The position numbers were made by a program, and so were the translations under genes. A stretch of DNA of 56,184 nucleotides, from positions 1 to 56,184 of IMG/VR virus record IMGVR_UViG_3300042566_000389. One strand, given 5' to 3'. This DNA is from a virus. The first letter of the stretch is position 1, and every line of letters starts with the position of its first letter. The notes under the pieces were generated by a model. The model was not told the DNA's origin and made no database searches. It saw only the letters and a program-made list of their open reading frames with translations. Shown here one piece after another: positions 22,159-30,346 of this stretch.

Positions 22159-24141
22159 ATGTCTCTAACCACATGTAACGTCGTTTGTACCGTACACGAC
22201 GATGCTGGCCTTCCGGTAGCAGGCGCGACGGTCACGGCCAAGCTGAATCGATACGAGGTGTACAACGGTTACATCGTTCCTCAGACGGTTACGGGCACGA
22301 CGAACGAAGCTGGTGTCACGACTCTGGCTTTGTGGCCAAACGAGTTGGGTTCCACTGAATCGTCGTACCTGATCAAGATCTCTGCGCCGAACGGCAAGAA
22401 CTTGTCAACGACGGCGATGGTGCCAAACGTTTCGACAATGCCGTTACACCTGATCGCCAACCTGCCTCCGTATGAAGGCAAGTCTGATGGTGAGCTGGCA
22501 GTTGACCAGGCGATCGCGTCCGGCGCTATTGCAGTTGCATCAGCCGAAGAAGCAGCAGCCAGCGCAACAGCCGCGGCGGGTTCAGCTACGTCAGCCGCAT
22601 CGTCTGCAGCCAGCGTGTCAGCTAGTGCCGCAACCGCCACGACCCAGGCTGGCATTGCGACTACCAAAGCAACTGAAGCATCGGCAAGCGCCAGCTCAGC
22701 ATCCACTTCAGCCTCAACGGCTACCACTCAAGCCAGCCTCGCCACGACCAAAGCGACAGCAGCCAGCGAATCCGCTACTGCAGCTGCAGCGTCAGCCGCG
22801 ACGGCCACAACCAAAGCAACCGAAGCAGCCACGAGCGCAACCAGCGCGTCAGGCTCAGCCACGACTGCTACAACCAAAGCAGCTGAAGCTGGTGCAAGCG
22901 CATCTGCCGCTTCAGGCTCTGCCAATGCCGCGGCTTCAAGCGCAACCAATGCAGCTTCGAGTGCAACGGCTGCAGCATCGTCAGCGACCAGCGCAGCAAA
23001 CTCCGCTACGACGGCCACGACGAAAGCAGGCGAGGCATCTACTAGCGCCAGCGCCGCAAACACCAGCGCAAACAGCGCATCGAACTCAGCCACGTCGGCA
23101 GCATCATCGGCATCGACTGCTACGACCAAGGCATCAGAGGCGGCTACAAGCGCCAGCACAGCAACAACCAAGGCTAGCGAAGCCAGTACGTCTGCATCAG
23201 CAGCTGCGGCATCTGCAACCAGCGCATCGTCTAGCGCAAGCTCAGCTTCTACAAGTGCAACAAACGCAGCCAACAGCGCATCGAGCGCCAACGGTTTCGC
23301 TTCGACGGCAAGCACTCAGGCTGGTATTGCAACGACCAAGGCGACTGAAGCAGCAGCATCAGCAGCAGCAGCGGCCAGTAGCGCCAGCGTGGCAGCAGCA
23401 GGCGGCATCAGGTTTGATACTGCACAGACACTCAACAGCACAGAGAAAGCGCAGGCTCGCAGCAACATGGGCTTGGCGACTGTTGCAGCTACCGGTGCTT
23501 ACAACGACCTGACGGGCAAGCCAGATCTGAGCGTGTATGCGCTGCTGTCTTCTGTCGGTGCAGCTAACGGCATCGCCCAGCTTGACTCGAGTGGCAAAGT
23601 CCCAGTCGGTCAATTGCCAACCAGCACGACAGACACGGTGACTGAGGGCTCAACGAACCTGTACTTCACCAATGCTCGTGCACGTGCGGCTATTAGCGTA
23701 GCCGGTGGTCTGTCGTACAACGCATCGACAGGTGTGATCACTGGCCCAACGCTGGCTACCGTAGCAACGAGTGGCGCGTATGGAGATCTATCTGGTACGC
23801 CAACGATCAACGCGCTTGTACCAACCCAGACTGGAAATGCAGGGAAGTACCTGCTGACTGACGGCACTTCGGTTTCCTGGGCTTCTGTTGACGCTTTGCC
23901 TTCGCAAACTGGCAACTCTGGTAAGTACCTGACAACCGATGGCACCACATCGTCCTGGGCATTGATCAATGCTGGCGCAGTTGGCGGCGGGTCAGACAAG
24001 GTGTTCTGGCTCAACGATCAAGTGATTTCTAGCGACTACACCGTGCCATCAGGAAAGAACGCATCAAGCGCAGGCCCGATCACGATTAACTCAGGCGTGA
24101 CCGTCACGGTTTCGTCCGGTTCAACCTGGGTGGTGGTCTGA
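22159..24141 (+). CDS. Long tail fibre protein with Ala/Ser/Thr-rich coiled repeat
   Basis: This 660-residue protein has three parts. Residues 1-100 form an Ig-like domain (CTVHDDAGLPVAGATVTAKL, TNEAGVTTLALWP). Residues 120-414 are almost only Ala, Ser and Thr in quasi-repeats of about 33-40 residues keyed by ATTKATEA or ATTKASEA, about eight copies, like the shaft of lambda-type side fibres. Residues 415-660 contain fibre-tip elements (KPDLSVYALLSS, IAQLDSSGKVPVGQLP) found in many tail fibres. It should be a trimeric fibre. The next gene starts within its stop codon. Confidence 0.8.
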   Translation: MSLTTCNVVCTVHDDAGLPVAGATVTAKLNRYEVYNGYIVPQTVTGTTNEAGVTTLALWPNELGSTESSYLIKISAPNGKNLSTTAMVPNVSTMPLHLIANLPPYEGKSDGELAVDQAIASGAIAVASAEEAAASATAAAGSATSAASSAASVSASAATATTQAGIATTKATEASASASSASTSASTATTQASLATTKATAASESATAAAASAATATTKATEAATSATSASGSATTATTKAAEAGASASAASGSANAAASSATNAASSATAAASSATSAANSATTATTKAGEASTSASAANTSANSASNSATSAASSASTATTKASEAATSASTATTKASEASTSASAAAASATSASSSASSASTSATNAANSASSANGFASTASTQAGIATTKATEAAASAAAAASSASVAAAGGIRFDTAQTLNSTEKAQARSNMGLATVAATGAYNDLTGKPDLSVYALLSSVGAANGIAQLDSSGKVPVGQLPTSTTDTVTEGSTNLYFTNARARAAISVAGGLSYNASTGVITGPTLATVATSGAYGDLSGTPTINALVPTQTGNAGKYLLTDGTSVSWASVDALPSQTGNSGKYLTTDGTTSSWALINAGAVGGGSDKVFWLNDQVISSDYTVPSGKNASSAGPITINSGVTVTVSSGSTWVVV

Positions 24142-24386
24142 TGGGTTGGAAACTAAATGCTCCAAGCGGAGGAAGTGTTGAGCTGTACCCGGCTGACACA
24201 GCATCAAATGTGACGTTCTCTATTCCAGGTGACGGACAGATGATCATTGCGGACGCTGATACTGGTGCAGCACTGATCCCATCTGGATACACATTTCAAC
24301 GTCCGCCATCTCCGTCAGTCGGTATGGCTAGGGTGAATAAAGATTCTGGTGCCGTGGAGATTTACAACGGCGCAGCTTGGGGATAA
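24141..24386 (+). CDS. Short fibre-attachment-domain protein (truncated paralogue)
   Basis: These 81 residues correspond to only the N-terminal part of the next gene's product. It has LNAPSGGSVELYPADTAS and FQRPPSPSVGMARVN followed by a GAVEIYNGAAW end, the same order as the glycine-rich proteins downstream, then stops. It could be a free attachment domain, an adaptor or the remains of a lost fibre. The ATG overlaps the upstream TGA by one base, so it is likely translated. Confidence 0.65.
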   Translation: MGWKLNAPSGGSVELYPADTASNVTFSIPGDGQMIIADADTGAALIPSGYTFQRPPSPSVGMARVNKDSGAVEIYNGAAWG

Positions 24387-24389
24387 CGG

Positions 24390-25442
24390 ATGGCATCGAA
24401 AGTAAAACTTAATGCGGCATCTGGCGGCTCAGTCACGATCCAGCCAGTTGATACAGCAGGCAACTACACAACCAAGATTCCTGCTGCAGGTGGCGTGGCT
24501 GTGATTGCTGATTCTGCAACTGGGGCAATGCAGCTTCCGGTTGGCACGACGGCGCAGCGCCCTGCTAGTCCGCAGGTTGGCTGGACAAGATTTAATAGCA
24601 CGCTCGGATATGCCGAGATTTACAACGGCACGACATGGACTGGGTTCTTTGGATACTCAGCTGCGTTCCTTGTGGTCGCTGGCGGTGGTGGCGGGTACTC
24701 AGCAGGCGGTGGTGCTGGCGGCATGCTGGCTTCTACCATCAAGTTAACGCCAGGAACTGCCTACACAATTACCGTAGGTGCTGGTGGTGCAGCCACGACT
24801 GGAAGCGCTCCTTACAACGGATCAATCGGCGGAACTTCATCGATAGGTTCTGTTGTGGTTGCTACCGGCGGCGGTGGCGGTAGTGGCTATTACGGCTCTC
24901 AAACCGGTGGCAACGGAGGTTCTGGTGGTGGTGGATACAGCGGTAGCGGATCTGCTGGAACAGGAATTTCTGGACAAGGTTTCCGAGGCGGTTATTTCGA
25001 TGGCTCCCAACAGTATGGCTACCCAGCTGGCGGCGGTGCTGGCGGAGTAGGCGGCAACAACAGCGGCCCATATGGAGCTGGTGCTGGTGGTCGCGGCTTG
25101 TACTGCGGGATCACAGGAGCTATTGCTTATTACGCAGGCGGCGGTGGTGGTGGCGCTGATACCAATTACGGAAATGGCGGTGCAGGCGGAGAGGGTGGCG
25201 GCGGCGGCTCAAACCAAGCAAACCAAAACGGAGTCGCAAATACAGGCGGCGGCGGAGGTGGTGGCTGGTATGGCGCAACAGCAAGAAATGCAGGCGCTGG
25301 CGGCTCCGGCGTTGTCATCATTGCTTATCAAAGCTTGATCCAACTTGGCTCTGGTGGAACTGTCACTTCATACACCGAAGCAAACACCGGCCTCAAATAT
25401 TGGGTTCATACCTTTACTACATCCGGTACATACACAGCATAA
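24390..25442 (+). CDS. Glycine-rich tail adhesin 1
   Basis: This 350-residue protein is the first of three tandem paralogues. After an attachment domain (LNAASGGSVTIQPVDTAGNY; AQRPASPQVGWTRFNSTLGY) comes a region of roughly 200 residues rich in Gly with GGAGG and GGGGG blocks, such as polyglycine-type sandwiches in phage adhesins. It ends in a beta-strand tail with WVHTFTTSGTYTA. Such proteins sit at fibre tips and bind receptors. The loops between glycine runs differ most among the paralogues, which is where binding residues would be. Confidence 0.75.
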   Translation: MASKVKLNAASGGSVTIQPVDTAGNYTTKIPAAGGVAVIADSATGAMQLPVGTTAQRPASPQVGWTRFNSTLGYAEIYNGTTWTGFFGYSAAFLVVAGGGGGYSAGGGAGGMLASTIKLTPGTAYTITVGAGGAATTGSAPYNGSIGGTSSIGSVVVATGGGGGSGYYGSQTGGNGGSGGGGYSGSGSAGTGISGQGFRGGYFDGSQQYGYPAGGGAGGVGGNNSGPYGAGAGGRGLYCGITGAIAYYAGGGGGGADTNYGNGGAGGEGGGGGSNQANQNGVANTGGGGGGGWYGATARNAGAGGSGVVIIAYQSLIQLGSGGTVTSYTEANTGLKYWVHTFTTSGTYTA

Positions 25443-25451
25443 GGAAACAAC

Positions 25452-25808
25452 ATGGCACATTTCGCAAAAGTAGTTGACGGTACGGTTGTCAACGTCATCG
25501 TGGCTGAACCGGAGTTCTTCGACACGTTCGTTGATAACTCGCCCGGTCAATGGATTCAAACTTCATACAACACCCACGGTGGTGTTCACTCTAACGGCGG
25601 GACTCCGCTGCGCAAAAACTACGCTGGAATCGGCTTTACGTATGACGCTCAGCGTGATGCGTTCATTCCGCCCAAGCCATTTGCAAGCTGGTCGTTGAAT
25701 GAAACAACCTGCTTGTGGGATGCGCCAACACCAATGCCAACTGATGGCAAGCGGTATCAGTGGGACGAAGCAACTATGAGCTGGCAAGAAGTCGTAGTTG
25801 CACAATAA
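25452..25808 (+). CDS. Small fibre-locus protein, possible chaperone or tip component
   Basis: This 118-residue protein begins MAHFAKVVDGTVVNVIVAEP and contains WIQTSYNTHGGVH and a PPKPFASWSLNETTCLWDAP segment. Proteins of this pattern are common near tail fibre genes in phages of diverse hosts. They are thought to be fibre-associated, with no tested function known to me. It separates adhesins 1 and 2. Confidence 0.65.
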   Translation: MAHFAKVVDGTVVNVIVAEPEFFDTFVDNSPGQWIQTSYNTHGGVHSNGGTPLRKNYAGIGFTYDAQRDAFIPPKPFASWSLNETTCLWDAPTPMPTDGKRYQWDEATMSWQEVVVAQ

Positions 25809-25817
25809 GGAAGAATC

Positions 25818-26774
25818 ATGCCGTTAGACATTCAGGGCACGGATTATCTAAAGCTGCCAGTCGGGACTGATTCTCAGCGCCCAGCCTCTCCGTCTTTCGG
25901 AATGGTTCGAGGCAGTAGTACCAGCGGGAACCTGGAGTGGTATGACCCCTCCACAAGTTCATGGAAGCCTATCTATCAAATGCCTGGTTACTCGGTTGAG
26001 TACCTGGTTGTTGCTGGTGGTGGATCCGGTGGATCAACAAACTATGCGTGGAATTCAGCTGGTGGTGGCGGTGCTGGCGGCGTACTGACAGGCACATCAA
26101 ACCTAACGACTGGAGTCGCATATACGGTTGTTGTTGGAGCTGGCGGCGCAGCTGTCTATGGCAATAGCACCGGCGTCAATGGCATCAACGGGAATAACTC
26201 GTCTTTCAATACTGTTACCGCACTTGGTGGCGGTGCTGGCGGCGCAGGAGGCACATCTCCAGGTTTTGCTGGCGGTAGCGGCGGCGGTGCTGGACGTAAC
26301 GCATACGGCGGCGCAGGCACTACAGGCCAAGGCTACAAAGGCGGTGACTCGCTGCACACCGATCCATATTCGGGTGGCGCTGGCGGTGGCGGTGCTGGTG
26401 CTGCTGGCGGCGCAGGCCCAAGCGCTGGTGTTGGCGGCATTGGAGTTACCAGCTCGATTACTGGAGTGAGCACGTATTACGGTGGTGGCGGCAGTGGTGC
26501 GATGTATTACGGCACACCAGCATCTGGCGGTGGTGGACGAGGAGGTGGTTCCGGTGTGTTGGCAACTGCTGGCACGGCGAATACCGGAGGTGGTGGTGGA
26601 GGATATTACTGGGCTGATGGTGGCGGCGGAACACAAGGTTACTCAGGCGCTGGCGGCTCTGGAGTCGTTGTATTGCGCTATCTCGGCACTCAGCGTGGTG
26701 TAGGCGGAGCGGTCACTTCTTCTGGCGGTTACACAATTCACACCTTTACGTCCTCTGGGACTTACATTGCATGA
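25818..26774 (+). CDS. Glycine-rich tail adhesin 2
   Basis: This 318-residue protein has the same plan as its two paralogues. The attachment part has DSQRPASPSFGMVRG and GNLEWYDPSTSSWKP. The Gly-rich body follows YLVVAGGGSGG with blocks such as GGAGG and GSGGGAG. The C-terminal strand domain ends YTIHTFTSSGTYIA. A TTGQGYKGG element in the body is shared with adhesin 3, so these two are closest. Probably a receptor-binding tip protein. Confidence 0.75.
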   Translation: MPLDIQGTDYLKLPVGTDSQRPASPSFGMVRGSSTSGNLEWYDPSTSSWKPIYQMPGYSVEYLVVAGGGSGGSTNYAWNSAGGGGAGGVLTGTSNLTTGVAYTVVVGAGGAAVYGNSTGVNGINGNNSSFNTVTALGGGAGGAGGTSPGFAGGSGGGAGRNAYGGAGTTGQGYKGGDSLHTDPYSGGAGGGGAGAAGGAGPSAGVGGIGVTSSITGVSTYYGGGGSGAMYYGTPASGGGGRGGGSGVLATAGTANTGGGGGGYYWADGGGGTQGYSGAGGSGVVVLRYLGTQRGVGGAVTSSGGYTIHTFTSSGTYIA

Positions 26775-26784
26775 GGACAAATAG

Positions 26785-27738
26785 ATGTCAACAGTTATTA
26801 GTGGCTCGACAGGCGTATATCCACAGCAGTGGACTACCGCTACGCGCCCGGCCAGTCCCTATGCAGGGCAAAGCGGTTTCAACTCAACCACAGGACAGCA
26901 TGAGTGGTATGACGGTACAGCATCAAGCTGGAAGCCGTTCTCTCAACCAGCAGGCTACCTGGTCAACTACCTTGTTGTAGCTGGAGGTGGGGGCGCTGGT
27001 AGTGGAGGCGGCGGTGCCGGTGGTGTTTTAGCAGGGTCTATATCGCTGTCATCTGGTAATGCGTACACGATTGCTATCGGCGCTGGCGGTGCTGGAACCG
27101 TATACAACAGCGGCGCTGCCCCGGCCTATTCTGGAGGCAACTCGTCCATAAGCGCGGTTGCTACTGCACTTGGCGGTGGTGGCGGCGGATGGGTTAACGG
27201 CAGTCTTGCGCTGAGTGGCGGGTCTGGCGGCGGTGCTGGCGCTGCTTCGTCAGGTGTTTACTCCGGTGGTACGGGAACAACTGGGCAGGGTTACGCCGGT
27301 GGATCGAACGGTACTAATGCTTCTCCTTATCCGGCTGGCGGGGGCGGCGGCGCAGGTGCTGTTGGCGGTACAGGCAGCGGCAGTGTTAGCGGAAGTGGAG
27401 GAGCAGGCGTATCAAGCAGCATCAGCGGTGCTGCTACATATTATGGTGGCGGTGGTGGCGGTGGCTCTACAAACTCAGGTGCAACTGCCGGGGCTGGTGG
27501 CGTAGGTGGCGGCGGCGCTGGTGGTGTGACCACCACAGGATCTAATGGATCTGCAAACTCCGGTGGCGGTGCTGGCGGTGGTCGTGACAACCCAGGCGTA
27601 TTTGGTGGCAATGGCGGGTCTGGAGTGGTAATTCTTAGTTACCTTGGATCACAGCGCGGAACTGGCGGTACGGTCACTTCGTCCGGTGGCTACACAATCC
27701 ATACGTTCACATCCTCCGGGACGTATTACTCATGGTAA
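26785..27738 (+). CDS. Glycine-rich tail adhesin 3
   Basis: This 317-residue third paralogue has TRPASPYAGQSGFNSTTGQ and a HEWYDGTASSWKPF attachment part, a Gly-rich body beginning YLVVAGGGGAG, and the end YTIHTFTSSGTYYSW. The last codons overlap the holin gene by seven bases, so the fibre and lysis genes share a transcript and are translationally coupled. Whether the three adhesins are in one virion or are alternatives is unknown. Confidence 0.75.
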   Translation: MSTVISGSTGVYPQQWTTATRPASPYAGQSGFNSTTGQHEWYDGTASSWKPFSQPAGYLVNYLVVAGGGGAGSGGGGAGGVLAGSISLSSGNAYTIAIGAGGAGTVYNSGAAPAYSGGNSSISAVATALGGGGGGWVNGSLALSGGSGGGAGAASSGVYSGGTGTTGQGYAGGSNGTNASPYPAGGGGGAGAVGGTGSGSVSGSGGAGVSSSISGAATYYGGGGGGGSTNSGATAGAGGVGGGGAGGVTTTGSNGSANSGGGAGGGRDNPGVFGGNGGSGVVILSYLGSQRGTGGTVTSSGGYTIHTFTSSGTYYSW

Positions 27739-27941
27739 TTAAACCGGACTGGAAACAAATCCTGCGCAAAGCATGGAGCGTTCGACTCATCATCCTGGCT
27801 GGCTTGTTCAGCGGCCTGGAGGTGGTTGTTCCTCTGTTCAGCGATGCAATCCCACGCAACATGTTTGCTTTGCTTAGCGGTATCAGTACAGCTGGTGCGC
27901 TAATAGCGCGGGTGATGATGCAGAGGAATATGGATGAATAA
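27732..27941 (+). CDS. Holin
   Basis: Sixty-nine residues with a basic N-terminal part (KPDWKQILRKAWS), a hydrophobic helix (VRLIILAGLFSGLEVVVPLF) and a second hydrophobic segment (NMFALLSGISTAGALIARVM), ending MQRNMDE. It resembles a small family of phage holins that precede lysozyme genes. It should pool in the inner membrane and set lysis timing. It overlaps the endolysin gene by eight bases. Confidence 0.75.
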   Translation: MVIKPDWKQILRKAWSVRLIILAGLFSGLEVVVPLFSDAIPRNMFALLSGISTAGALIARVMMQRNMDE

Positions 27942-28392
27942 GGTTCGAACTGCTGCCGCCAGCCTGGTGGTGAGTGGAAGCGTTCTCGTGGGCTTGGCTG
28001 TTCACGAGGGGTACGTTGGCACCGCCTACAAGGATCCGGTTGGAATCCCCACGATCGGATTTGGCGAAACAGCTGGAGTGCAGATGGGGCAAACCACGAC
28101 TCCAGTACGAGCGCTGGTTCAACTCCTGGATAGCGCCAACAAACACGCCAAAGGGATGGTTGAGTGCATCAAGGTGCCGATCAGCCAGAACGAGTTCGAT
28201 GCGTACCTGGACTTCACCTACAACGTAGGGGTCGGTGCCTTCTGCAGATCCGGCCTGGCCAAGCTGCTTAATCAAGGCAAGTACGAGGAAGCGTGCGCTG
28301 AGCTGAAGAAGTGGGTGTACGCAGGCGGCAAGGTGCTTCCTGGCCTCGTCACACGCAGAGAGAAGGAATACAAAACATGTATTGGGGAATAG
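27934..28392 (+). CDS. SAR-type endolysin (glycoside hydrolase 24)
   Basis: This lysozyme of 152 residues should cut the glycan strands of peptidoglycan. The catalytic triad of the T4/P1 lysozyme family is visible: E29 in HEGY, D in YKDPVG and T in IPTIGFGET. The first 24 residues are basic then weakly hydrophobic with Gly and Ser (AAASLVVSGSVLVGLAVHEG), as in signal-arrest-release endolysins that are held in the membrane until depolarised. That fits a pinholin-type partner upstream. Cys residues near 60, 95 and the C-terminus could be regulatory. Confidence 0.85.
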   Translation: MNKVRTAAASLVVSGSVLVGLAVHEGYVGTAYKDPVGIPTIGFGETAGVQMGQTTTPVRALVQLLDSANKHAKGMVECIKVPISQNEFDAYLDFTYNVGVGAFCRSGLAKLLNQGKYEEACAELKKWVYAGGKVLPGLVTRREKEYKTCIGE

Positions 28393-28838
28393 ATGTCCGT
28401 GTGATCGGAATCGCGGTGGCTACGGTTGTCATCTTCTTTGCCGGATGGTTTGGTAATGGCTGGCGCTGGGAAACGAAGTATGTGGCGCTACAGAAGTCGC
28501 ATGCCGAAGCTGTCATCCAGGCTCAGCGTGAAGCTAAGCGCAAGGAGCAGATCCTCCAATCCCAAGCTGACCAACAACTGGTAGAGAAGAATGTCCAAAT
28601 CAAAGCTATTCGCACTGAGCTTGACCGTGCTCTTGTCGAGCTGCGCAAGCGTCCCTCCCGTGTGCCAGTGCCCAACGCTCCCGCCTCTAGTAAAGGAGCA
28701 ACCGGAGCCGACCTTTCAAGAGAGGATGCAGAATTTCTTATCCGGGAAGCTGCCAGGGCCGACGGGCTTGTAGCCCAGCTGCAGTACTGCTATCGGATGT
28801 ACGACGAAGCTAGGGGTGCCCTGTCGGGTAAACCCTAA
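28377..28838 (+). CDS. Spanin inner-membrane subunit (Rz)
   Basis: This 153-residue Rz protein starts at ATG 28377, inside the end of the endolysin gene. It has one N-terminal membrane helix (VRVIGIAVATVVIFFAGWFG) and a long periplasmic coiled coil (HAEAVIQAQREAKRKEQILQ and on). With Rz1, encoded in another frame within this gene, it should fuse inner and outer membranes at lysis. The family is known only from phages of Gram-negative hosts. Confidence 0.85.
   Translation: MYWGIDVRVIGIAVATVVIFFAGWFGNGWRWETKYVALQKSHAEAVIQAQREAKRKEQILQSQADQQLVEKNVQIKAIRTELDRALVELRKRPSRVPVPNAPASSKGATGADLSREDAEFLIREAARADGLVAQLQYCYRMYDEARGALSGKP
28591..28773 (+). CDS. Spanin outer-membrane lipoprotein (Rz1), nested in Rz
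   Basis: A 60-residue reading frame lies wholly inside Rz in a shifted frame. It has a lipoprotein signal (KSKLFALSLTVLLSSCAS) with the lipobox LSSC placing the lipidated Cys at residue 18, then a Pro-rich mature part (VPPVCQCPTLPPLVKEQPEP). This is the classic embedded Rz1 arrangement. Confidence 0.85.
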   Translation: MSKSKLFALSLTVLLSSCASVPPVCQCPTLPPLVKEQPEPTFQERMQNFLSGKLPGPTGL

Positions 28839-28850
28839 ATATCACACAAC

Positions 28851-28878
28851 TACAATATCAGCAAGCGTAATACAATAT
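28851..28878. promoter_or_regulatory. Direct repeat TACAATAT, 20 bp apart, in an AT-rich gap
   Basis: TACAATAT occurs at 28851-28858 and 28871-28878 in a 74-bp AT-rich gap in the otherwise gapless late operon. It may mark an extra promoter or operator for the genes downstream. No convincing -35 element was found. Confidence 0.3.
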
Positions 28879-28912
28879 AGCCTGTTTGATATTCAATGCT
28901 CGGTAAAAACAA

Positions 28913-29155
28913 ATGAGTCTTGAAATTCACCGCGATCTTGGAAAGCACGAGGCTCAGATCGAGTCATTGAACGAACAGGTCAAGCGCATGCACGAGGATC
29001 AGCAGCTAATGATGGCGCAGCTGGCCGACATCAAGCAGACCCTCTCCGAAGCAAAAGGCGGGTGGAAGACCCTGATGTGGGTTGGCGGGTTCTCCGCAGC
29101 CCTGGGCGGAATAATCGTAAAGGTGATGACGTGGATGCAGATTCTCCCAAAGTAA
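28913..29155 (+). CDS. XhlA/antiholin-like membrane protein
   Basis: This 80-residue protein has a coiled-coil N-terminal half (HEAQIESLNEQVKRMHEDQQ) and one C-terminal membrane helix (LMWVGGFSAALGGIIVKVM). This layout resembles haemolysin XhlA-type and some second holin or antiholin proteins encoded in lysis regions. It could tune lysis timing, but a tail role cannot be ruled out. Confidence 0.6.
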   Translation: MSLEIHRDLGKHEAQIESLNEQVKRMHEDQQLMMAQLADIKQTLSEAKGGWKTLMWVGGFSAALGGIIVKVMTWMQILPK

Positions 29156-29427
29156 ATACCCCGGCCATTGTGTTGGTCGAGTGGTTAGATGCGGAACATG
29201 AGTTCGGCTGGATGGACGGCAACGAACTCGAAGATCAAGAACCGGTTCTCAACTGCTTCACGGTTGGCTGGCTATTGAAAAAGACAAAGACACACATCCG
29301 AGTGTGCCAAACGTTCTCACACAACAACCATGCCCAGACCTTGGTGATACCAAAGGGAATGATTGTGTCGATGACGGTTCTTCAACCTCCGATCTCAAGG
29401 TGTCCCAGTGGCCACAAAAATAAGTGA
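29131..29427 (+). CDS. Hypothetical 98-residue protein
   Basis: The start chosen is GTG 29131, seven bases after TAAAGG. The protein has a central AIVLVEWLDAEHEFGWMDG, then a VGWLLKKTKTHIRVCQTF strand pair. Small proteins of this kind, often annotated as unknown, occur between structural genes of many podoviruses. It overlaps both neighbours by more than 20 bases. Confidence 0.6.
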   Translation: MDADSPKVNTPAIVLVEWLDAEHEFGWMDGNELEDQEPVLNCFTVGWLLKKTKTHIRVCQTFSHNNHAQTLVIPKGMIVSMTVLQPPISRCPSGHKNK

Positions 29428-30346
29428 TGAAGTGTTTATCAGTACATGGCAACGATTGCAGAACGCAACACTTGTTTCCAAAGAGCTAGACCTGGATCTG
29501 CGGTCAGTGCATCGCAGACGTAAGAGCCTCGAGGGCAGATACACGCTGCCGTTGAAATCAGCAGACCCACGATCACCAACATTCGTCCGACGAGAACACT
29601 CTCCGCGGATCGACTGCGAGATGCAGAACGGAGTGATCGTAGTTGGATCGGACGCGCATTATTGGCCTGGTGTTATCAGCACCGCTCATAAAGCATTTGT
29701 AGCAACGATTAAAGAATTAAAGCCTCAACTTGTAGTTGTCAACGGAGACCTCTTTGATGGGGCACGAGTAAGCCGCTGGCCGCGATCCGACTGGTCGCAA
29801 AGCCCTACGGTTAAAGACGAGCTACAGGCCGTTTCAGATCGCTTGTTTGAAATCAAGCAAGCAGCCGGAAGCGCAAAGATTTGGTGGTGCCTCGGCAATC
29901 ACGACATGCGCTTCGAAACCAAGCTGGCCAATATGGTTCCAGAGTTCGAAGGCGTGAAAGGCTTTGCGCTGCAAGATCATTTTCCAGAAGTGCCAATGAC
30001 CATCAGCTTGATGATCAACGGCAACCTGATGATCAAGCATCGCTATCACAACGGTGTGCATGCCACGTTCAACAACGCTTTAAAGAGCGGCGTGAATATG
30101 GTCACAGGTCACCTGCACCGTCTCCAGGCTACGGTCTTCAGCGACTACAACGGATCTCGTTGGGGTGTTGACTGCGGAACCTTGGCGGACACGGAAGGTG
30201 ATCACATGCACTACGGCGAAGACAACCCGATGAATCATTGCTCTGGGTTTGCCGTTCTCACCATCCACGATGGGCAGTTGTTGCATCCAGAGTTCTGCTC
30301 TGTGCACAACGAGAAAGCATTCTTTAGAGGTAAACAAGTGGTGTAA
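29408..30346 (+). CDS. Calcineurin-like metallophosphoesterase with N-terminal helix-turn-helix
   Basis: A 312-residue protein with the complete metal-binding set of this superfamily: SDAHYW (D and H), VNGDLFDG, LGNHDMR, a His in IKHRYHN and TGHLHRLQ. The first 45 residues form a helix-turn-helix-like module (DEVFISTWQRLQNATLVSKEL, then DLRSVHRRRKSLE) that may bind nucleic acid. The substrate could be DNA ends, RNA or a nucleotide. It starts with GTG 29408 inside the previous gene. Similar enzymes are found among tail genes of some podoviruses. A virion location is possible but unproven. Confidence 0.8.
   Translation: MATKISDEVFISTWQRLQNATLVSKELDLDLRSVHRRRKSLEGRYTLPLKSADPRSPTFVRREHSPRIDCEMQNGVIVVGSDAHYWPGVISTAHKAFVATIKELKPQLVVVNGDLFDGARVSRWPRSDWSQSPTVKDELQAVSDRLFEIKQAAGSAKIWWCLGNHDMRFETKLANMVPEFEGVKGFALQDHFPEVPMTISLMINGNLMIKHRYHNGVHATFNNALKSGVNMVTGHLHRLQATVFSDYNGSRWGVDCGTLADTEGDHMHYGEDNPMNHCSGFAVLTIHDGQLLHPEFCSVHNEKAFFRGKQVV

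Noticed and set aside
22480-23400. Simple-sequence DNA repeat of possible phase-variable type
   Set aside because: The repetition is at protein level (Ala/Ser/Thr-rich units) with varied codons. No long perfect DNA tract that would slip was seen.
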